Positions 41,329 through 52,619 of a DNA stretch of 64,000 bases are shown piece after piece. The notes beneath the pieces are model-generated. The model was not told where the DNA came from, searched no databases, and saw nothing but the letters and a program-made list of their open reading frames with translations. Source of the DNA: an uncultured Acidimicrobiaceae bacterium (GTDB taxonomy: Bacteria; Actinomycetota; Acidimicrobiia; Acidimicrobiales; SZUA-35); contig CAMYLA010000015.1 in the NCBI GenBank assembly GCA_947259095.1, positions 1-64,000 on the forward strand, in the 5' to 3' direction. Within the stretch, counting starts at the first letter, position 1. Each line of letters opens with the position of its first letter. A program made the translations under genes and the position numbers.

Positions 41329-42222
41329 ATGGACACCAACGACATCATCTACGAGGTGGAGAACGGTCGGGCCCGAATCATCCTCAACCGCCCGGAGAAG
41401 CTGAACGCCCTCAACCGCCGCATCCAGCAAGAGATCCACGATGCCCTGTGGGAGGCCGACAACGACACTTCGGTCCACTGTGTGATCATCAAGGGGGCGG
41501 GCCGGTCGTTCTGCTCTGGCTACGACCTGTCCGGCGGCGGCAACCTCGGCGCCGACCGAGATCCCAACAAGACCTACCGGGGCTCCCGCAGTTTCGACGA
41601 CGACACCTGGCAGTTGGAACGGATGCAGCAGTACCTGATGCCGCTGTTCGACATGCACAAGCCGAGCATCGCCCAGGTCCACGGCCACTGCCTGGCCGGC
41701 GGAACCGGCATCATCGGCCTCTGCGACCTGGTGATCGCGGCCGAGGACGCCAGCATCGGGTTCCCCCCGGCCCGGGACCTCGGCGTGCTGCCGATCACCA
41801 CCTGGCTCTACAACGCCGGCCCCCAGTGGGCAAAACGGTTGATTCTCACCGGCGACACCGTCAGCGGGGCGGACGCGGCGGAGATCGGGTTGGTGTTGAA
41901 GGCGGTGCCGGCCGACCTGCTGGAGGCCGAGGTTGAGCAGCTGGCCGACCGGTTGGCGATGATCGACGGCGATCTGCTGGCGGCCAACAAGCGGGTCATC
42001 AACCTCGGCATGGAGCTGATGGGGGCGAGGACCATGCAGCGGGTGGCGGCCGAGATCGATGCCAGAGGCCACCTGGCCCCCAGCGCAAAGCAGTGGGTTG
42101 CCGACGTCAAGGAGATGGGCCTCCACGAGGTGCTCCAGCAGCGCGACGCCAAGTTCGGCGATGGCCGGGCCCGGGTCCGGGGGCCCGAGATCCGAGATGA
42201 ACACGGCCGCCTTGTCGACTGA
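41329..42222 (+). CDS. enoyl-CoA hydratase/isomerase family protein
   Basis: This 297-residue crotonase-superfamily protein has oxyanion-hole segments GAGRSFCSGYDLSGGG and QVHGHCLAGGTGIIGLCDLVIA. The residues after the second segment (ASIGFPPARDLGVLPITTW) differ from classical hydratases, so the exact reaction is open. It has a leaderless-type start. The D-2-hydroxyacid dehydrogenase gene follows after 31 nt and may be cotranscribed. Confidence 0.9.
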   Translation: MDTNDIIYEVENGRARIILNRPEKLNALNRRIQQEIHDALWEADNDTSVHCVIIKGAGRSFCSGYDLSGGGNLGADRDPNKTYRGSRSFDDDTWQLERMQQYLMPLFDMHKPSIAQVHGHCLAGGTGIIGLCDLVIAAEDASIGFPPARDLGVLPITTWLYNAGPQWAKRLILTGDTVSGADAAEIGLVLKAVPADLLEAEVEQLADRLAMIDGDLLAANKRVINLGMELMGARTMQRVAAEIDARGHLAPSAKQWVADVKEMGLHEVLQQRDAKFGDGRARVRGPEIRDEHGRLVD

Positions 42223-42253
42223 TCCCAAGACCGACCGGAAGAAACGAGACACC

Positions 42254-43309
42254 ATGAAAGTCGCACTGCAAGCCAGTCCCTGGAACCGGGCCGACCTGTT
42301 CGAGGCGGCCGGGTTCGACGTCGTCGAGAAACCGGTGCGGACCGAGGACGAGCTGATCGACCTGTTGGCCGATGCCGATGGGGCCGAGGTGGGGGTTGTG
42401 CCCCTGACCTCCCGGCAGGTGTTGGAAGCCTGCCCCAAGCTCAAGGTGGTCAGCCGGATGGGCGTCGGGGTCGATTCGATCGATCTCGATGCCGCCACCG
42501 AGCTCGGCATCCTGGCCTGCAACGTGCCCGGGGTCAACACTGCGGAGGTGGCGGACCATGCCATGGCCATGCTGTTGAGCGTCACCCGCCGGATCCACGA
42601 TGCGGTCCCGGCGATGCGGCATGGCACCTGGAGCAGCGACAGGCCGGGCACGGTGGAACGGTTCCACCAGCGGACCCGGAGGATCGCCGGGCACACCGTC
42701 GGCATCATCGGCTTCGGCGACATCGGCCGAGGCTTCGCCGCCCGGGTCCGTGGTTTCGGACCTTCCCGGATCGTGGCCTACGACCCCTATGTCCATTCCA
42801 CGACGGCCGAGATCTTCGGGGTCGAGATGGTGTCGCTGGAGGAGCTGGCGGCCCAGTCGGACTTCGTCTCCATCCACTGCTCGGCCACCGCCGAGACCCG
42901 CCATCTGATGAACGCCGACACCCTGTCGCTGATGAAGCCGACGGCGATCCTGGTCAATACCGCACGGGGCCCGATCATCGACGGCGGGGCGCTCGCCGAC
43001 GCACTGGAGGCCGGGGTCATCGAGGCCGCGGCCCTCGACGTGACCGAGGTGGAACCGATCGATCCCGACGACCGGTTGCTGAAGCTGGACAACTGCATCA
43101 TCACCCCCCACATCGCCGGGTTCTCGCCGACCTTCCTCGAGCAGTGCCCGATCCGCCAGGCCGAGAACGTGATCCGGGTGCTGACCGGCGAGGCGCCCCA
43201 CGGCTTGGCCAACCCCGAGGTCATCAAGACCATCGCGGTGATGCGGGCCTCCGGCGACGCCGGCCGGTGGCAGGGAATGCCAGACTTCTCCACCGCGCTC
43301 CGCCTTTAG
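42254..43309 (+). CDS. D-isomer-specific 2-hydroxyacid dehydrogenase family protein
   Basis: This 351-residue protein has the NAD-binding motif GFGDIGRGFAA and the catalytic triad context of the family: Arg in NTARGPIID, Glu in DVTEVEPID and His in ITPHIAGFSP. It reduces a 2-keto acid or oxidises a D-2-hydroxy acid; phosphoglycerate dehydrogenase-like or CtBP-like members share this layout. ATG 42254 follows GGAAG; the frame opening at 42059 overlaps the upstream gene and is not used. Convergent with pgm, with a gap of 17 nt. Confidence 0.9.
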   Translation: MKVALQASPWNRADLFEAAGFDVVEKPVRTEDELIDLLADADGAEVGVVPLTSRQVLEACPKLKVVSRMGVGVDSIDLDAATELGILACNVPGVNTAEVADHAMAMLLSVTRRIHDAVPAMRHGTWSSDRPGTVERFHQRTRRIAGHTVGIIGFGDIGRGFAARVRGFGPSRIVAYDPYVHSTTAEIFGVEMVSLEELAAQSDFVSIHCSATAETRHLMNADTLSLMKPTAILVNTARGPIIDGGALADALEAGVIEAAALDVTEVEPIDPDDRLLKLDNCIITPHIAGFSPTFLEQCPIRQAENVIRVLTGEAPHGLANPEVIKTIAVMRASGDAGRWQGMPDFSTALRL

Positions 43310-43326
43310 TGTCCCGACCTGGCGGC

Positions 43327-44979
<1,653 letters not shown>

Positions 44980-44985
44980 CGGCCC

Positions 44986-44991
44986 AGTATG
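44986..44991 (-). promoter_or_regulatory. -10-like CATACT, 6 nt before pgm
   Basis: On the minus strand CATACT is followed by GGGCCG and the ATG at 44979. The spacing matches other leaderless-type starts, though the first base departs from TAnnnT. Confidence 0.35.
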
Positions 44992-45057
44992 TCCCGTGCC
45001 GACGCCACAAGCCGACCTTCATGAGACGAACCAACAAACCGGCGACGTGACCCGTGC

Positions 45058-45380
45058 GTGACTTCTGCTCCCGTGCCACAAACAGGGGAACCCCGATCGG
45101 CCAACCGCTCCGGCACCCCTGCGGCCGACCCGATCGTCGACTTCTACCGCGACCGGGGCTTGCTGTTCGTTCGGGGGGTGACGGCCCTGCTCTACAACGA
45201 CGAGAGTGTTCCCGCCGACCCGAACTTCGCCCGATCGGGCGACCGGGATCGGTGGTGGCAAAAGGCAAGCTGTCCGCCGCCGACGTTGCACTGCTCGAAT
45301 CAGCCTCCCGCCCGGTCAAGCTGAACTCGAAGACCGGTCCCCCACCACCTCCAGGCCCGCCACCGCCCGGCCCCGGCTAG
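45058..45380 (+). pseudogene. possible frameshifted gene remnant
   Basis: The 459-bp gap between pgm and the DUF2510 gene has no intact convincing gene. Frame 1 (from GTG 45058) gives a protein-like stretch DPIVDFYRDRGLLF...LLYNDESVPADPNFARSG up to about 45250. Frame 3 then gives VVAKGKLSAADVALLESASRPVKLNSK and a Pro-rich end at 45380. A single indel around 45240-45262 would join them. VDFYRDRGLL faintly recalls the C-terminal part of adenylate kinases, but this is weak. It could also be chance in GC-rich DNA. Confidence 0.25.
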
Positions 45381-45425
45381 TCGGCTTTCCCCGCCGACCG
45401 GCAGCACCGGAGGTCGGCGGGAAGA

Positions 45426-45431
45426 TAGCCT
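45426..45431 (+). promoter_or_regulatory. -10-like TAGCCT, 7 nt before the DUF2510 gene
   Basis: TAGCCT is followed by 7 nt and ATG 45439. There is no Shine-Dalgarno sequence, consistent with a leaderless transcript. Confidence 0.45.
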
Positions 45432-45438
45432 GTTGGCC

Positions 45439-46386
45439 ATGTCATCCGAGGGCACCACTATCGCGGCCGGCTGGTACCGGGACCCGTCCATGGCGAACAC
45501 CCAGCGCTACTGGGATGGCAACCAGTGGACCGAGCACGTCCAGCCCCTGCCCGAACCCGGACCACAGGCCTTCCAGGGCCAAACCCCGGTTGACCCCACA
45601 CAGCAGTACCCCTCCGCCCCGGCTCCTCCCCCGGCGGCGCCCCCGAAGTCCGGCATGTCAACCGGAGCCAAGGTGGTGATCGGCCTCGGTGTGCTGCTCC
45701 TGGCCACCCTCGGCGGGTGCGCAGCCCTGGTGGCCCTGGTGGCCTCGAACACCGAGCTCCCGGACGGAACCGTGGTGGTTGAGGAGGTCGGCGAGGAGCC
45801 GCTGGTCGACCAGCCGGCCGATGGGTTCACCGATACCGACGCCGCCGGCCGGACCGATCAGGACGAGCCGACCCGGGGCTTCGAGACCGAGGGCGACCCG
45901 GCGCTCGGTACCCGGGCCTCCCCCCTGCCATACGAGGTGCCGATCAACATCACCTGGAACACGTTCGGCGACGCCGACGGATCGGTGTGGACCACCACCA
46001 TCGGCCCGCCCCGGGACATGACCGCCGAGGTGTTGGCCGACAACGAGTTCAACACCGAGCCCCCCGACGGGGTGCTGTACGTCGGCTTCGATGTGGAACT
46101 GGTGCTCCAGGAGGCGGCCAAGGAGCCGCTGGCACCGGGGTTCAACTTCAGTTGGGAGCTGCTCGGCGGCGCCACCGCCGCCGCCTACGATCCGGCGACC
46201 ATCGAGACCGAGTGGTTCGGCTGCGGGGTGCTCGGCGACGGCTTCGACGACTTCGGCGAGGTGTTCACCGGCGGCACCCTCGCCGGTACGGTCTGCATTC
46301 CGCTGCCGGCGGAGGATTTCGGCCATCCCGACACCCAGGTCGCGCTGCACTTCATCGACGACAGCCGGGCGGTCTTCGGCGGCTGA
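45439..46386 (+). CDS. DUF2510 domain membrane protein
   Basis: This 315-residue protein opens with a DUF2510 motif (AAGWYRDPSMANTQRYWDGNQWTEHV), a small domain common in actinobacterial membrane proteins. A Pro/Gln-rich linker and one membrane helix (VVIGLGVLLLATLGGCAALVALVA) follow. An acidic linker then leads to an extracellular beta-rich domain (INITWNTFGDADGSVWTTTIG...). The pattern fits a surface-exposed sensor or ligand-binding protein. ATG 45439 is preferred over TTG 45433 because of the -10 hexamer spacing. Convergent with the aminoacylase gene, 3 nt apart. Confidence 0.85.
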   Translation: MSSEGTTIAAGWYRDPSMANTQRYWDGNQWTEHVQPLPEPGPQAFQGQTPVDPTQQYPSAPAPPPAAPPKSGMSTGAKVVIGLGVLLLATLGGCAALVALVASNTELPDGTVVVEEVGEEPLVDQPADGFTDTDAAGRTDQDEPTRGFETEGDPALGTRASPLPYEVPINITWNTFGDADGSVWTTTIGPPRDMTAEVLADNEFNTEPPDGVLYVGFDVELVLQEAAKEPLAPGFNFSWELLGGATAAAYDPATIETEWFGCGVLGDGFDDFGEVFTGGTLAGTVCIPLPAEDFGHPDTQVALHFIDDSRAVFGG

Positions 46387-46389
46387 GCC

Positions 46390-47874
46390 TCAGCCCGCCG
46401 GCTGGTACCGCAACATCCGACCGGCGCCGACCCCGGTGTGGGTGCCGGACCGGTAGGCCAGCGCGCCGTTGACGATCACCGCTTCGATGCCAACCGGTTC
46501 CTGCTTCGGGTCGTCGTAGGTGGCGGTGTCGATCACCACATCGGGGTCGAAGAGCACCAGGTCGGCGAAACGACCCTCGGCGATCAGCCCCCGATCGACC
46601 AACCCGAATCGCCGGGCCGACAGCTCCGTCATCCGCCGGATCGCTTCTTCCAGGGTCAGCACCGCCTCATCCCGGACGTAATGGCCGAGCACCCGGGGGA
46701 AGGTGCCGAACAGGCGGGGGTGGGGTTTGCCCCGCAGGTCGACCACACCGTCGGAGCCGACCATCATCAGGGGGTGTCGGAGGTTGGTGGCCACGTCGGC
46801 CTCGTCGATCATGAACTGGATGCAGATCGTCTTGTCGCCGTCGGGAGCGGTCAAGACCTGCCGGATCACGTCGGCCACCTCGACGCCCTGCTCCGCCGCG
46901 ACGTCGACTGCCATCCTGCCCTCGTACTCCCGGAACGCCGGACAGCTGGCGAAGCGGATGACCGATGCCAGCTCGGGGTCGATGCGCTCGATGTCGAAGT
47001 ACTGGGCCATGGGGCCGCTGCCCGCGGTGTAGGGGTAGACGTCGAGGGTGATGTCGGCCCCGGCGGCGTTTGCCTCGTCGACCCTGGCCAGCGACTGGCC
47101 GACCTTGCCCCAGTTCCGTCGGCCTGCCGCCTTGTGGTGGGAGATCTGGACCGGGAGCCCGGCTTCGGCGCCGATCAGGATCGCCTCGTCGATGGCCTCC
47201 AGCAGTCGGTCGCCCTCGTTGCGGATGTGACTGGCGTAGAGGCCGCCTGCCGCCGCCGACTCCCGGGCCAACTCGATCACCTCGTCGGTCCCGCTGTAGC
47301 GGCCCGGCTCGTAGATCAACCCGGTGGAGAATCCGCACGCCCCCTGGGCCATGGCCCGGGCCACGTGCTGTCTCATCTCGGCCAGCTCGGCGTCGGTCGG
47401 GTCACGACGCTCGTTGCCCATCACCAGGTTTCGGATGCTGTTGTGGCCGATCAGTGCCACCGCATTGACCGCCGGCCGGACCTCGGCCACCGCGGCGGCG
47501 AAACCCTCCAGGTCCGACCAGGTCGGGCGGACGCCGAGCAGCCCGCTGGCGTCGTACTCGCCGACCCGGGCCGGGGCCGCACTGAAACCGCAGTTGCCGA
47601 TCACCACGCTGGTGCAGCCCTGGGCCAGCTTGAACTCCATCCCCGGATGACGGATCAGGGCCCCGTCGTCGTGGGTGTGGACATCGACGAACCCGGGAGC
47701 CAGGCACAGGCCCTGGCCGTCGATGGTCGTCGTCGAAGCATCGGCCCGGCCAACACCGCCGACATCGCCGACCTCGGCGATACGATCGCCCTCGACCGCA
47801 ACGTCACCACTGCGGGACGGCCCGCCGGTGCCGTCGATGATTCGGACGTTGCGGATGACGAGGTCTGTGGCCAT
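46390..47874 (-). CDS. N-acyl-D-amino-acid deacylase family amidohydrolase
   Basis: This 494-residue amidohydrolase-superfamily protein has an N-terminal beta-sandwich start (TDLVIRNVRIIDGTGGPSRSGDVAVEGDRIAEVG), the metal-site motif GFVDVHTHDD, and later YASHIRNEGD, QISHHKAAGRRNWGK and the C-terminal GRFADLVLFDPDVV. The pattern is that of D-aminoacylases, which release D-amino acids from N-acyl forms; dihydroorotase-like relatives are an alternative. A TATGCT hexamer 6 nt before ATG 47874 suggests a leaderless start. Divergent from the GMC oxidoreductase gene. Confidence 0.9.
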   Translation of the reverse strand: MATDLVIRNVRIIDGTGGPSRSGDVAVEGDRIAEVGDVGGVGRADASTTTIDGQGLCLAPGFVDVHTHDDGALIRHPGMEFKLAQGCTSVVIGNCGFSAAPARVGEYDASGLLGVRPTWSDLEGFAAAVAEVRPAVNAVALIGHNSIRNLVMGNERRDPTDAELAEMRQHVARAMAQGACGFSTGLIYEPGRYSGTDEVIELARESAAAGGLYASHIRNEGDRLLEAIDEAILIGAEAGLPVQISHHKAAGRRNWGKVGQSLARVDEANAAGADITLDVYPYTAGSGPMAQYFDIERIDPELASVIRFASCPAFREYEGRMAVDVAAEQGVEVADVIRQVLTAPDGDKTICIQFMIDEADVATNLRHPLMMVGSDGVVDLRGKPHPRLFGTFPRVLGHYVRDEAVLTLEEAIRRMTELSARRFGLVDRGLIAEGRFADLVLFDPDVVIDTATYDDPKQEPVGIEAVIVNGALAYRSGTHTGVGAGRMLRYQPAG

Positions 47875-47880
47875 CGTCGC

Positions 47881-47886
47881 AGCATA
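47881..47886 (-). promoter_or_regulatory. -10-like TATGCT, 6 nt before the aminoacylase gene
   Basis: On the minus strand TATGCT is followed by GCGACG and the ATG at 47874. Near-consensus -10 box at the leaderless spacing. Confidence 0.5.
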
Positions 47887-47960
47887 GGAGGTGGGTCCGA
47901 CCCCGATCGAGGCGGCGGCCGACGTTGACAGCCGGTGGGCGGTCGGTGAATGGTTGGGCG

Positions 47961-49523
47961 ATGTCGAAGCTGGAAACCGCAGACCGGACCGACCCGATCG
48001 ACGTGCTGGTCGTCGGCGGTGGCGCAGCCGGGGCGGTGGTGGCGGCCAGGGCCAGCGAGAACCCCCACCTCCGGGTGGTGCTGGTCGAGGCCGGACCGGA
48101 CTACGAGGCGGCCTCGGCGGTCCCGGAGGATCTCATCGACGGTCACCGGAACTCCCTGGTCGACCACGACTGGGGGTTCGACTACCGGGCGGTGCCAGAC
48201 GGCCGGCCGGTGCACTTCCCCCGGGGCCGGGTCACCGGCGGGTCGACGGCGGTCAACACCACCATCGCCCTGCGGGGTATCCCAGCCGACTACGACGGCT
48301 GGGCCGAGCTTGGGAACCCGGCGTGGGCCTGGCCCGAGGTGCTGCCGGCGTTCTGCCGCCTCGAACGAGACCTCGACCACGGCACCCAACCCCACCACGG
48401 CGACGCCGGCCCGATCACCATCCGCCGCTGGCAGCCGGACGAGCTGGTGCCGACCCAGGCCGCCTTCATCGAGGCCGCCAGGGCCGCCGGCCACCCGGCC
48501 TGCGACGATGTCAACCACCCCGAAGCCCACGGGGTGGGGGTGATGGCGATGAACAAGCTGGGCCGGGTCCGGATCTCCACCGCGGTGGGCTACCTGGCGC
48601 CGGCCCGACTGCGGGACAACCTGACCATCCAGGCCGACACCCTGGCGGTTCGGGTGCTGGTGACCGGCGGTCGAGCCACGGGGGCGGAGGTCCAGGACGG
48701 GGAGGGCAACCGGTCGGCGATCCGAGCCAGGCTGGTGGTGCTGGCCACCGGAGCAATCCAGACGCCCGGGGTCCTGGTCCGCTCCGGTATCGGCGATCCG
48801 GCCGAACTGGCCTCAATCGGGGTCGATCAGGTGGCCGACCTTCCCGGCGTGGGGGCCAACCTGTCGGACCACCCGGCGCTGCTGGTGGCCATGACGGCCA
48901 AGGCCCCCGAGCTGTGTGGCGACGAGCTGCCGCTGGTCCAGACCATCTCCCGCTACACCACCGACGACAGCGACCAACCGCTCGACGTCAACATCGAACT
49001 GATCACCAGGGTGCCGAGACGGAACGGGCCGCCGGCGTTCGGCCTGGCGGCCAGCCTGGAGTGGGTGGAGGGCCGGGGATCGGTCCGCCAGCGGGGCACC
49101 GATCCCACCGCCATGCCCACCATCGAGACCGGCTTCGGCGTGGCCGACCGGGACGTCTCCCGCAACGTGGCCGCCCTCCGGGATGCGCTGGCGCTGACCA
49201 GGCAACCGGCGCTGGCCGAATTGATCGAAGAGGTCGTCTTTCCCGATCCCGGCCGCAGCACCCCCGAGCAACTGGTGGGGCTGGCCCGCCGGGCCTCCGG
49301 GTCTGGCTACCATCCGGTGGGCACGGCCAAGATGGGCCCGAGCGAGGATCGGGGTGCGGTGGTCGATCAGTACGGCCGGTGCCACGCCGTTGACGGGCTG
49401 GTGGTGGCAGACGCCTCGATCATGCCGACGGTGCCGCGGGCCAACACCAACCTCACCGCGATCATGATCGGCGAACGGATCGGCGAGTGGCTCAGGACCG
49501 AACCCACCCGGTACGGCCTGTAA
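47961..49523 (+). CDS. GMC family FAD-dependent oxidoreductase
   Basis: This 520-residue protein has the FAD-binding VLVVGGGAAGAVVAARASE near the N-terminus. FPRGRVTGGSTAVN, VVLATGAIQTPGVLVRSGIG and the C-terminal GSGYHPVGTAKMG (active-site His) with RANTNLTAIMIGERI are all GMC signatures. Members oxidise alcohols such as choline or polyethylene glycol; the substrate here is unknown. ATG 47961 is taken as start; the frame opens at 47925. No Shine-Dalgarno sequence is obvious. Confidence 0.92.
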   Translation: MSKLETADRTDPIDVLVVGGGAAGAVVAARASENPHLRVVLVEAGPDYEAASAVPEDLIDGHRNSLVDHDWGFDYRAVPDGRPVHFPRGRVTGGSTAVNTTIALRGIPADYDGWAELGNPAWAWPEVLPAFCRLERDLDHGTQPHHGDAGPITIRRWQPDELVPTQAAFIEAARAAGHPACDDVNHPEAHGVGVMAMNKLGRVRISTAVGYLAPARLRDNLTIQADTLAVRVLVTGGRATGAEVQDGEGNRSAIRARLVVLATGAIQTPGVLVRSGIGDPAELASIGVDQVADLPGVGANLSDHPALLVAMTAKAPELCGDELPLVQTISRYTTDDSDQPLDVNIELITRVPRRNGPPAFGLAASLEWVEGRGSVRQRGTDPTAMPTIETGFGVADRDVSRNVAALRDALALTRQPALAELIEEVVFPDPGRSTPEQLVGLARRASGSGYHPVGTAKMGPSEDRGAVVDQYGRCHAVDGLVVADASIMPTVPRANTNLTAIMIGERIGEWLRTEPTRYGL

Positions 49524-49596
49524 CCTCGTCGACCGACACCGGCGATCGATCGCAGGGCGACCGCCACCACAGAACCCAGACAGGGCAAGGAACCGG

Positions 49597-51492
49597 ATGA
49601 CCGAGACCTCTCATCATGGAACACCAACGCGTCCCGGGGCCATCGCCCTGCTGACGCTCGGCGCCCTCGGTGTTGTGTTCGGCGATATCGGTACCAGCCC
49701 CCTGTACGCCTTCCGAGAGGCGTTCCAGGTCGCCGATCTCGCCGTTACCGAGAATGCGGTCCTCGGTGTTCTGTCGTTGATCTTCTGGGCGCTGGTGCTG
49801 GTGGTGACCATCAAGTATCTGATCTTCGTGATGCGGGCCGACAACGACGGTGAGGGCGGCATTCTGGCGTTGACCGCCCTCATCATGCGCAAGACGTCGG
49901 GTTCCAAGGGCCGGGCGACCCTGATCGCGGTCGGGCTGTTCGGCACCGCCCTGCTCTACGGCGACGGCATGATCACCCCCGCCATCTCGGTGCTGTCGGC
50001 GGTGGAAGGCCTGGAGGTGGCGGCCCCGTCGTTCGGTGACGGGCCATGGGTCCTGATCATCGCCTCGGTGATCCTGGTGATCCTGTTCGCCAATCAGCAC
50101 CGGGGCACCGCCACCCTGGGTGCACTGTTCGGTCCGGTCATGGTGGCCTGGTTCAGTGTCCTGGCTCTCCTGGGCATCATCCAGATCGTCCAGGATCCCG
50201 ATGTGCTGTCCGCCATCAACCCGATCTACGCCATCAGGTTCGTGGCCGACGACCTCCGCTTCGCCTTCCTGGCCCTGGGCGGGGTGTTCCTGGTGGTCAC
50301 CGGTAGCGAGGCGCTCTACGCCGACATGGGCCACTTCGGGCTCCGGCCGATCCGCCTCGGCTGGTTCGGTCTGGTCTTCCCGGCCCTGGTGCTCAACTAC
50401 TTCGGCCAGGGAGCCCTGCTGCTGAACAACCCCGAAGCCATCGAGAACCCGTTCTACGAGCTGGCGCCGAGCTGGGGGGTGCTGCCGCTGGTGGCCCTGG
50501 CGACGCTGGCCACGGTCATCGCCTCCCAGGCGCTGATCTCCGGTGCCTATTCGCTGACCGCCCAGGCCATCCAACTCGGCTACCTACCCCGGCAACACAT
50601 CGACCACACCTCGTCCCGGCAGTTCGGGCAGATCTACGTTTCCACCATCAACTGGGTGCTGATGGTGGCCGCCATCGGGCTGGTGTTCGCGTTCGGGAGC
50701 TCCAGCAGGCTGGCCGCAGCCTACGGCGTCGGGGTGGCCACCGACATGGTGATCACCACCCTGTTGCTGTTCCTGGTGATGCGTGACCAGTGGAATTGGA
50801 CGCTGCCCAAGGCGATGGGGCTGGCCGGGATGTTCCTGTTCTTCGACCTGATCTTCTTCGGTTCCAACATCATCAAGGTTCCCGCCGGCGGCTGGTTCCC
50901 GCTGGTCATCGGGGTCCTCGGTTTCACCCTGATGACCACCTGGAAACGGGGCCGGGAACTGCTGGCCGCCAGGCTCAACCAAGCCAAGGTGCCGGCCGAC
51001 CAGTTCGTCTCGTCGATCGCCAGAAGTGTGCCCCTGCGGGTGCCCGGCACCGGGGTCTACCTGTCGGCCGACCCCGAGGCCACACCTCGCACCCTGCTGA
51101 CCAACCTCCGCCATCATGATGTGCTCCACGAGACCGTGGTCCTGGTCTCGGTGGACTTCGGCGAGCGGCCCAGGATCGAGCAGGCCCGGCGGGCCGCGGT
51201 GGAGAACCTTGGCGAGGGTTTCTACCGGGTGCACCTGTTCTACGGCTTCATGGAGGACCCGGACGTGCCGGTCGCCCTGAGCAACATCGTGTCGTCCCAG
51301 TTCGGTTTCTCACCGGACGACGCCACCTACTTCATCGGCCGGGAAACGGTGGTGGCCACCGAACTGCCGGGGATGGCGATGTGGCGGGAGCACCTGTTCG
51401 CCTTCACCCACCGCAACGCCGCCGACGCGGCCCGGTACTTCGGCCTGCCCCGTGACCGGGTGGTGGAGGTCGGTGTCCAGGTCGCCATCTAG
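49597..51492 (+). CDS. kup: Kup family potassium uptake transporter
   Basis: This 631-residue protein has about twelve hydrophobic helices and the family signature VVFGDIGTSPLYAFREAF near the N-terminus. GEGGILALTALI, LLYGDGMITPAISVLSAVEGL and GYLPRQHIDHTSSRQFGQIYV are also present. The C-terminal soluble domain is complete (FYRVHLFYGFMEDPDVP). It imports K+ with H+. AAGGA precedes ATG 49597. Confidence 0.96.
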   Translation: MTETSHHGTPTRPGAIALLTLGALGVVFGDIGTSPLYAFREAFQVADLAVTENAVLGVLSLIFWALVLVVTIKYLIFVMRADNDGEGGILALTALIMRKTSGSKGRATLIAVGLFGTALLYGDGMITPAISVLSAVEGLEVAAPSFGDGPWVLIIASVILVILFANQHRGTATLGALFGPVMVAWFSVLALLGIIQIVQDPDVLSAINPIYAIRFVADDLRFAFLALGGVFLVVTGSEALYADMGHFGLRPIRLGWFGLVFPALVLNYFGQGALLLNNPEAIENPFYELAPSWGVLPLVALATLATVIASQALISGAYSLTAQAIQLGYLPRQHIDHTSSRQFGQIYVSTINWVLMVAAIGLVFAFGSSSRLAAAYGVGVATDMVITTLLLFLVMRDQWNWTLPKAMGLAGMFLFFDLIFFGSNIIKVPAGGWFPLVIGVLGFTLMTTWKRGRELLAARLNQAKVPADQFVSSIARSVPLRVPGTGVYLSADPEATPRTLLTNLRHHDVLHETVVLVSVDFGERPRIEQARRAAVENLGEGFYRVHLFYGFMEDPDVPVALSNIVSSQFGFSPDDATYFIGRETVVATELPGMAMWREHLFAFTHRNAADAARYFGLPRDRVVEVGVQVAI

Positions 51493-51629
51493 TGTCCTGT
51501 CTCAGGGCTGGATTGGACCGCCGGCACCGCGGATCGTCGGCCATCGTTGCCGTACCGGCCGATGGCCCCCAACCCCAACCTCGACCACCGGTACCGGCAC
51601 GATCATGGCCGACGAGTGATCGACGACCG

Positions 51630-51635
51630 TAAGCT
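51630..51635 (+). promoter_or_regulatory. -10-like TAAGCT, 6 nt before the sulfotransferase start
   Basis: TAAGCT is followed by TCACCG and GTG 51642, with no Shine-Dalgarno sequence. Fits a leaderless transcript. Confidence 0.5.
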
Positions 51636-51641
51636 TCACCG

Positions 51642-52619
51642 GTGGCCGAGCTACCGGTTCGATACCGGTCGTCAGACGAGGACAGTGGGCGTTGGGCGGC
51701 GCTGCGGTTCCGTCCCGATGACATCGTCATCACCACCCGGTCCAAGAGCGGCACCACCTGGATGCAGATGCTGTGTGCCCTGCTGATCTTCGGTCGGCCC
51801 GAGCTGCCTCGTCCGTTGCACGAGCTCTCACCATGGCTCGACTGGCTGGTCGACCCGCTCGAGGAGGTCCTGGCCTCGCTGGAGGCCCAGACCCACCGCC
51901 GGTTCATCAAGACCCACACCCCCCTCGACGGCATCCCGATCCGAGACGATGTGAGCTACATCACCGTGGCCCGTCACCCGCTGGACATGGCGCTCTCGCT
52001 CCACCACCACAGCCTCAACATCGACCGGGAACGGCTGCGCCATCTCACCGCAACCGCGGCCGAAGGGTCGGCAACCGAGCAGGCCGGGTCACCGGCCGGC
52101 CCCACGACAGCCCGGCAGCCGAAACGGCAACCCGACCGCCGGCCCGAGCAGCAGCCGAACCAGCGCCGGCCCGACCCGGCCCGCTGGATGCGGGCCTGGA
52201 TCGCATGGCGGGGTGAGCCCGCCGAGCGGCTCGATTCCCTGCCCGGTGTGATGCACCACCTCTCGCTGGCCTGGGCCGAACGGGATCGGCCCAACATGAT
52301 CCTGGTCCACTTCGACGACCTCCTGGCCGAGCTGCCCCGGGAGATGGCCCGGCTGGCCGAGGCGTTGGGCATCACGATCGCCGATGACGATCTCCCGGCG
52401 CTGGCTGCCGCCGCCGGCTTCGCCAGGATGAAGGCGTCCAGCACAATGGTGGTGCCCGATGGGCGGGGTGTGCTCAAGAGCAGCTCGGCCTTCTTCCGAG
52501 CCGGACGATCGGGCACCGGAGCCGAGATCCTGGAGCCGGCCGACCTCGACGCCTATCACCGACGAGCGGCCGAGCTGGCTGCACCCGATCTCCTGGCCTG
52601 GCTGCACCGTGACCATTAA
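51642..52619 (+). CDS. sulfotransferase family protein
   Basis: This 325-residue cytosolic-type sulfotransferase has the PAPS 5'-phosphosulfate loop TTRSKSGTTWMQ near 31-42. A 3'-phosphate-binding segment YITVARHPLDMALSLHHH follows. A C-terminal MILVHFDDLLAELPREMARLAEALGI is also typical. It transfers sulfate from PAPS to a small molecule or glycan. An Arg/Pro/Gln-rich insertion (about residues 145-185) interrupts the fold. The start is GTG 51642, given the -10 hexamer spacing. Its stop codon is embedded in a 10-bp tandem repeat. Confidence 0.88.
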   Translation: MAELPVRYRSSDEDSGRWAALRFRPDDIVITTRSKSGTTWMQMLCALLIFGRPELPRPLHELSPWLDWLVDPLEEVLASLEAQTHRRFIKTHTPLDGIPIRDDVSYITVARHPLDMALSLHHHSLNIDRERLRHLTATAAEGSATEQAGSPAGPTTARQPKRQPDRRPEQQPNQRRPDPARWMRAWIAWRGEPAERLDSLPGVMHHLSLAWAERDRPNMILVHFDDLLAELPREMARLAEALGITIADDDLPALAAAAGFARMKASSTMVVPDGRGVLKSSSAFFRAGRSGTGAEILEPADLDAYHRRAAELAAPDLLAWLHRDH

